Origin: Stenotrophomonas raiganjensis (SeqCode)
GTDB lineage: Bacteria; Pseudomonadota; Gammaproteobacteria; Xanthomonadales; Xanthomonadaceae
Direction of reading: 5' to 3'
Assembly (NCBI RefSeq): GCF_030658505.1
Contig: NZ_JAUTXR010000178.1
Coordinates: 36,117-100,116 of the forward strand
DNA length: 64,000 bases
In this document: positions 63,940 to 64,000 of the stretch, one piece after another
Numbering within the stretch: the first letter of the stretch is position 1
Layout: each line of letters opens with the position of its first letter
Position numbers and translations under genes: made by a program
Notes under the pieces: generated by a model
The model's database searches: none
The model's input: only the letters and a program-made list of their open reading frames with translations
Told to the model about the DNA's origin: nothing

Positions 63940-63974
63940 GGCGCCGATCTTAGCGCCAGCGAGTTGAACGGAGG

Positions 63975-63997
63975 GTAGTGCCGGCCGCGGGCCGGCA
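63975..63997 (+). repeat. GTAG palindrome at the window edge
   Basis: GTAGTGCCGGCC-GCG-GGCCGGCA upstream of the EcsC gene, reaching to three bases from the window end. Confidence 0.78.
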
Positions 63998-64000
63998 ACC

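Overview
The window is about 64 kb of GC-rich chromosomal DNA from a gammaproteobacterium, most likely a Stenotrophomonas (Xanthomonadaceae), close to S. maltophilia. This rests on gene content, on a Xanthomonadaceae-type LexA box (TTAG-N6-TACTC) before the mutasome genes, and above all on many short palindromes with a GTAG head, of the kind described as SMAG repeats in S. maltophilia. I could not run a database search, so the species is an inference. No prophage, integrase, insertion sequence or CRISPR array was seen.

Layout. 1-7.1 kb: a partial exported beta-glucosidase, a VOC protein, AraC and LysR regulators, a sterol-desaturase-like membrane protein, a DsbA-like protein and an exported cyclase. 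7.2-12.5 kb: the SOS mutasome imuA-imuB-dnaE2. 13.1-17.5 kb: a GTAG-palindrome cluster, a MocR regulator divergent from a PLP-homeostasis (YggS) gene, a coupled amidotransferase and three unknown genes. 17.5-23.1 kb: a Fur-boxed ECF sigma / FecR / TonB-dependent receptor / ChaN / TonB iron or haem uptake operon. 23.3-29.4 kb: a CDF metal transporter and a porin / AdiC / AdiA arginine-decarboxylase operon behind an FNR-type promoter. 29.9-33.3 kb: two thioredoxin-fold genes, a GlxA-type and a MerR regulator. 33.4-36.7 kb: three tandem tRNA-Ala/tRNA-Glu pairs, GNAT and SRAP genes, a Cys-rich peptide, a lone receiver domain and tRNA-Leu. 36.7-45.1 kb: signalling genes (two diguanylate cyclases, a PAS-PAS chemotaxis transducer) with GNAT and DUF5694 genes. 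45.3-49.9 kb: tex, small proteins and a large nested inverted repeat. 50-57.1 kb: class III PHA synthase (phaE-phaC), pssA, a methyltransferase, a MATE pump, DUF2239, Nudix and DUF1249 genes. 57.3-64 kb: the divergent ppsR/ppsA pair, a MscS channel, an old yellow enzyme and an EcsC protein.

How the genes work together. Clear functional units are DNA-damage mutagenesis (imuA-imuB-dnaE2); iron-responsive uptake with its own sigma/anti-sigma pair and its own TonB; acid resistance (AdiA consumes protons by decarboxylating arginine, AdiC swaps arginine for agmatine, and an outer-membrane porin is the first gene); PLP balance (MocR/YggS); gluconeogenic control (PpsR acting on PpsA); and polyester synthesis (PhaEC). 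The most unusual items are the 0.5-kb nested inverted repeat at 48.3-48.8 kb, the GTAG palindromes that supply stop codons, the degenerate N-terminal domain on the GH3 enzyme, the SRAP protein with a coiled-coil insert, and an orphan SoxR-like promoter between convergent genes.
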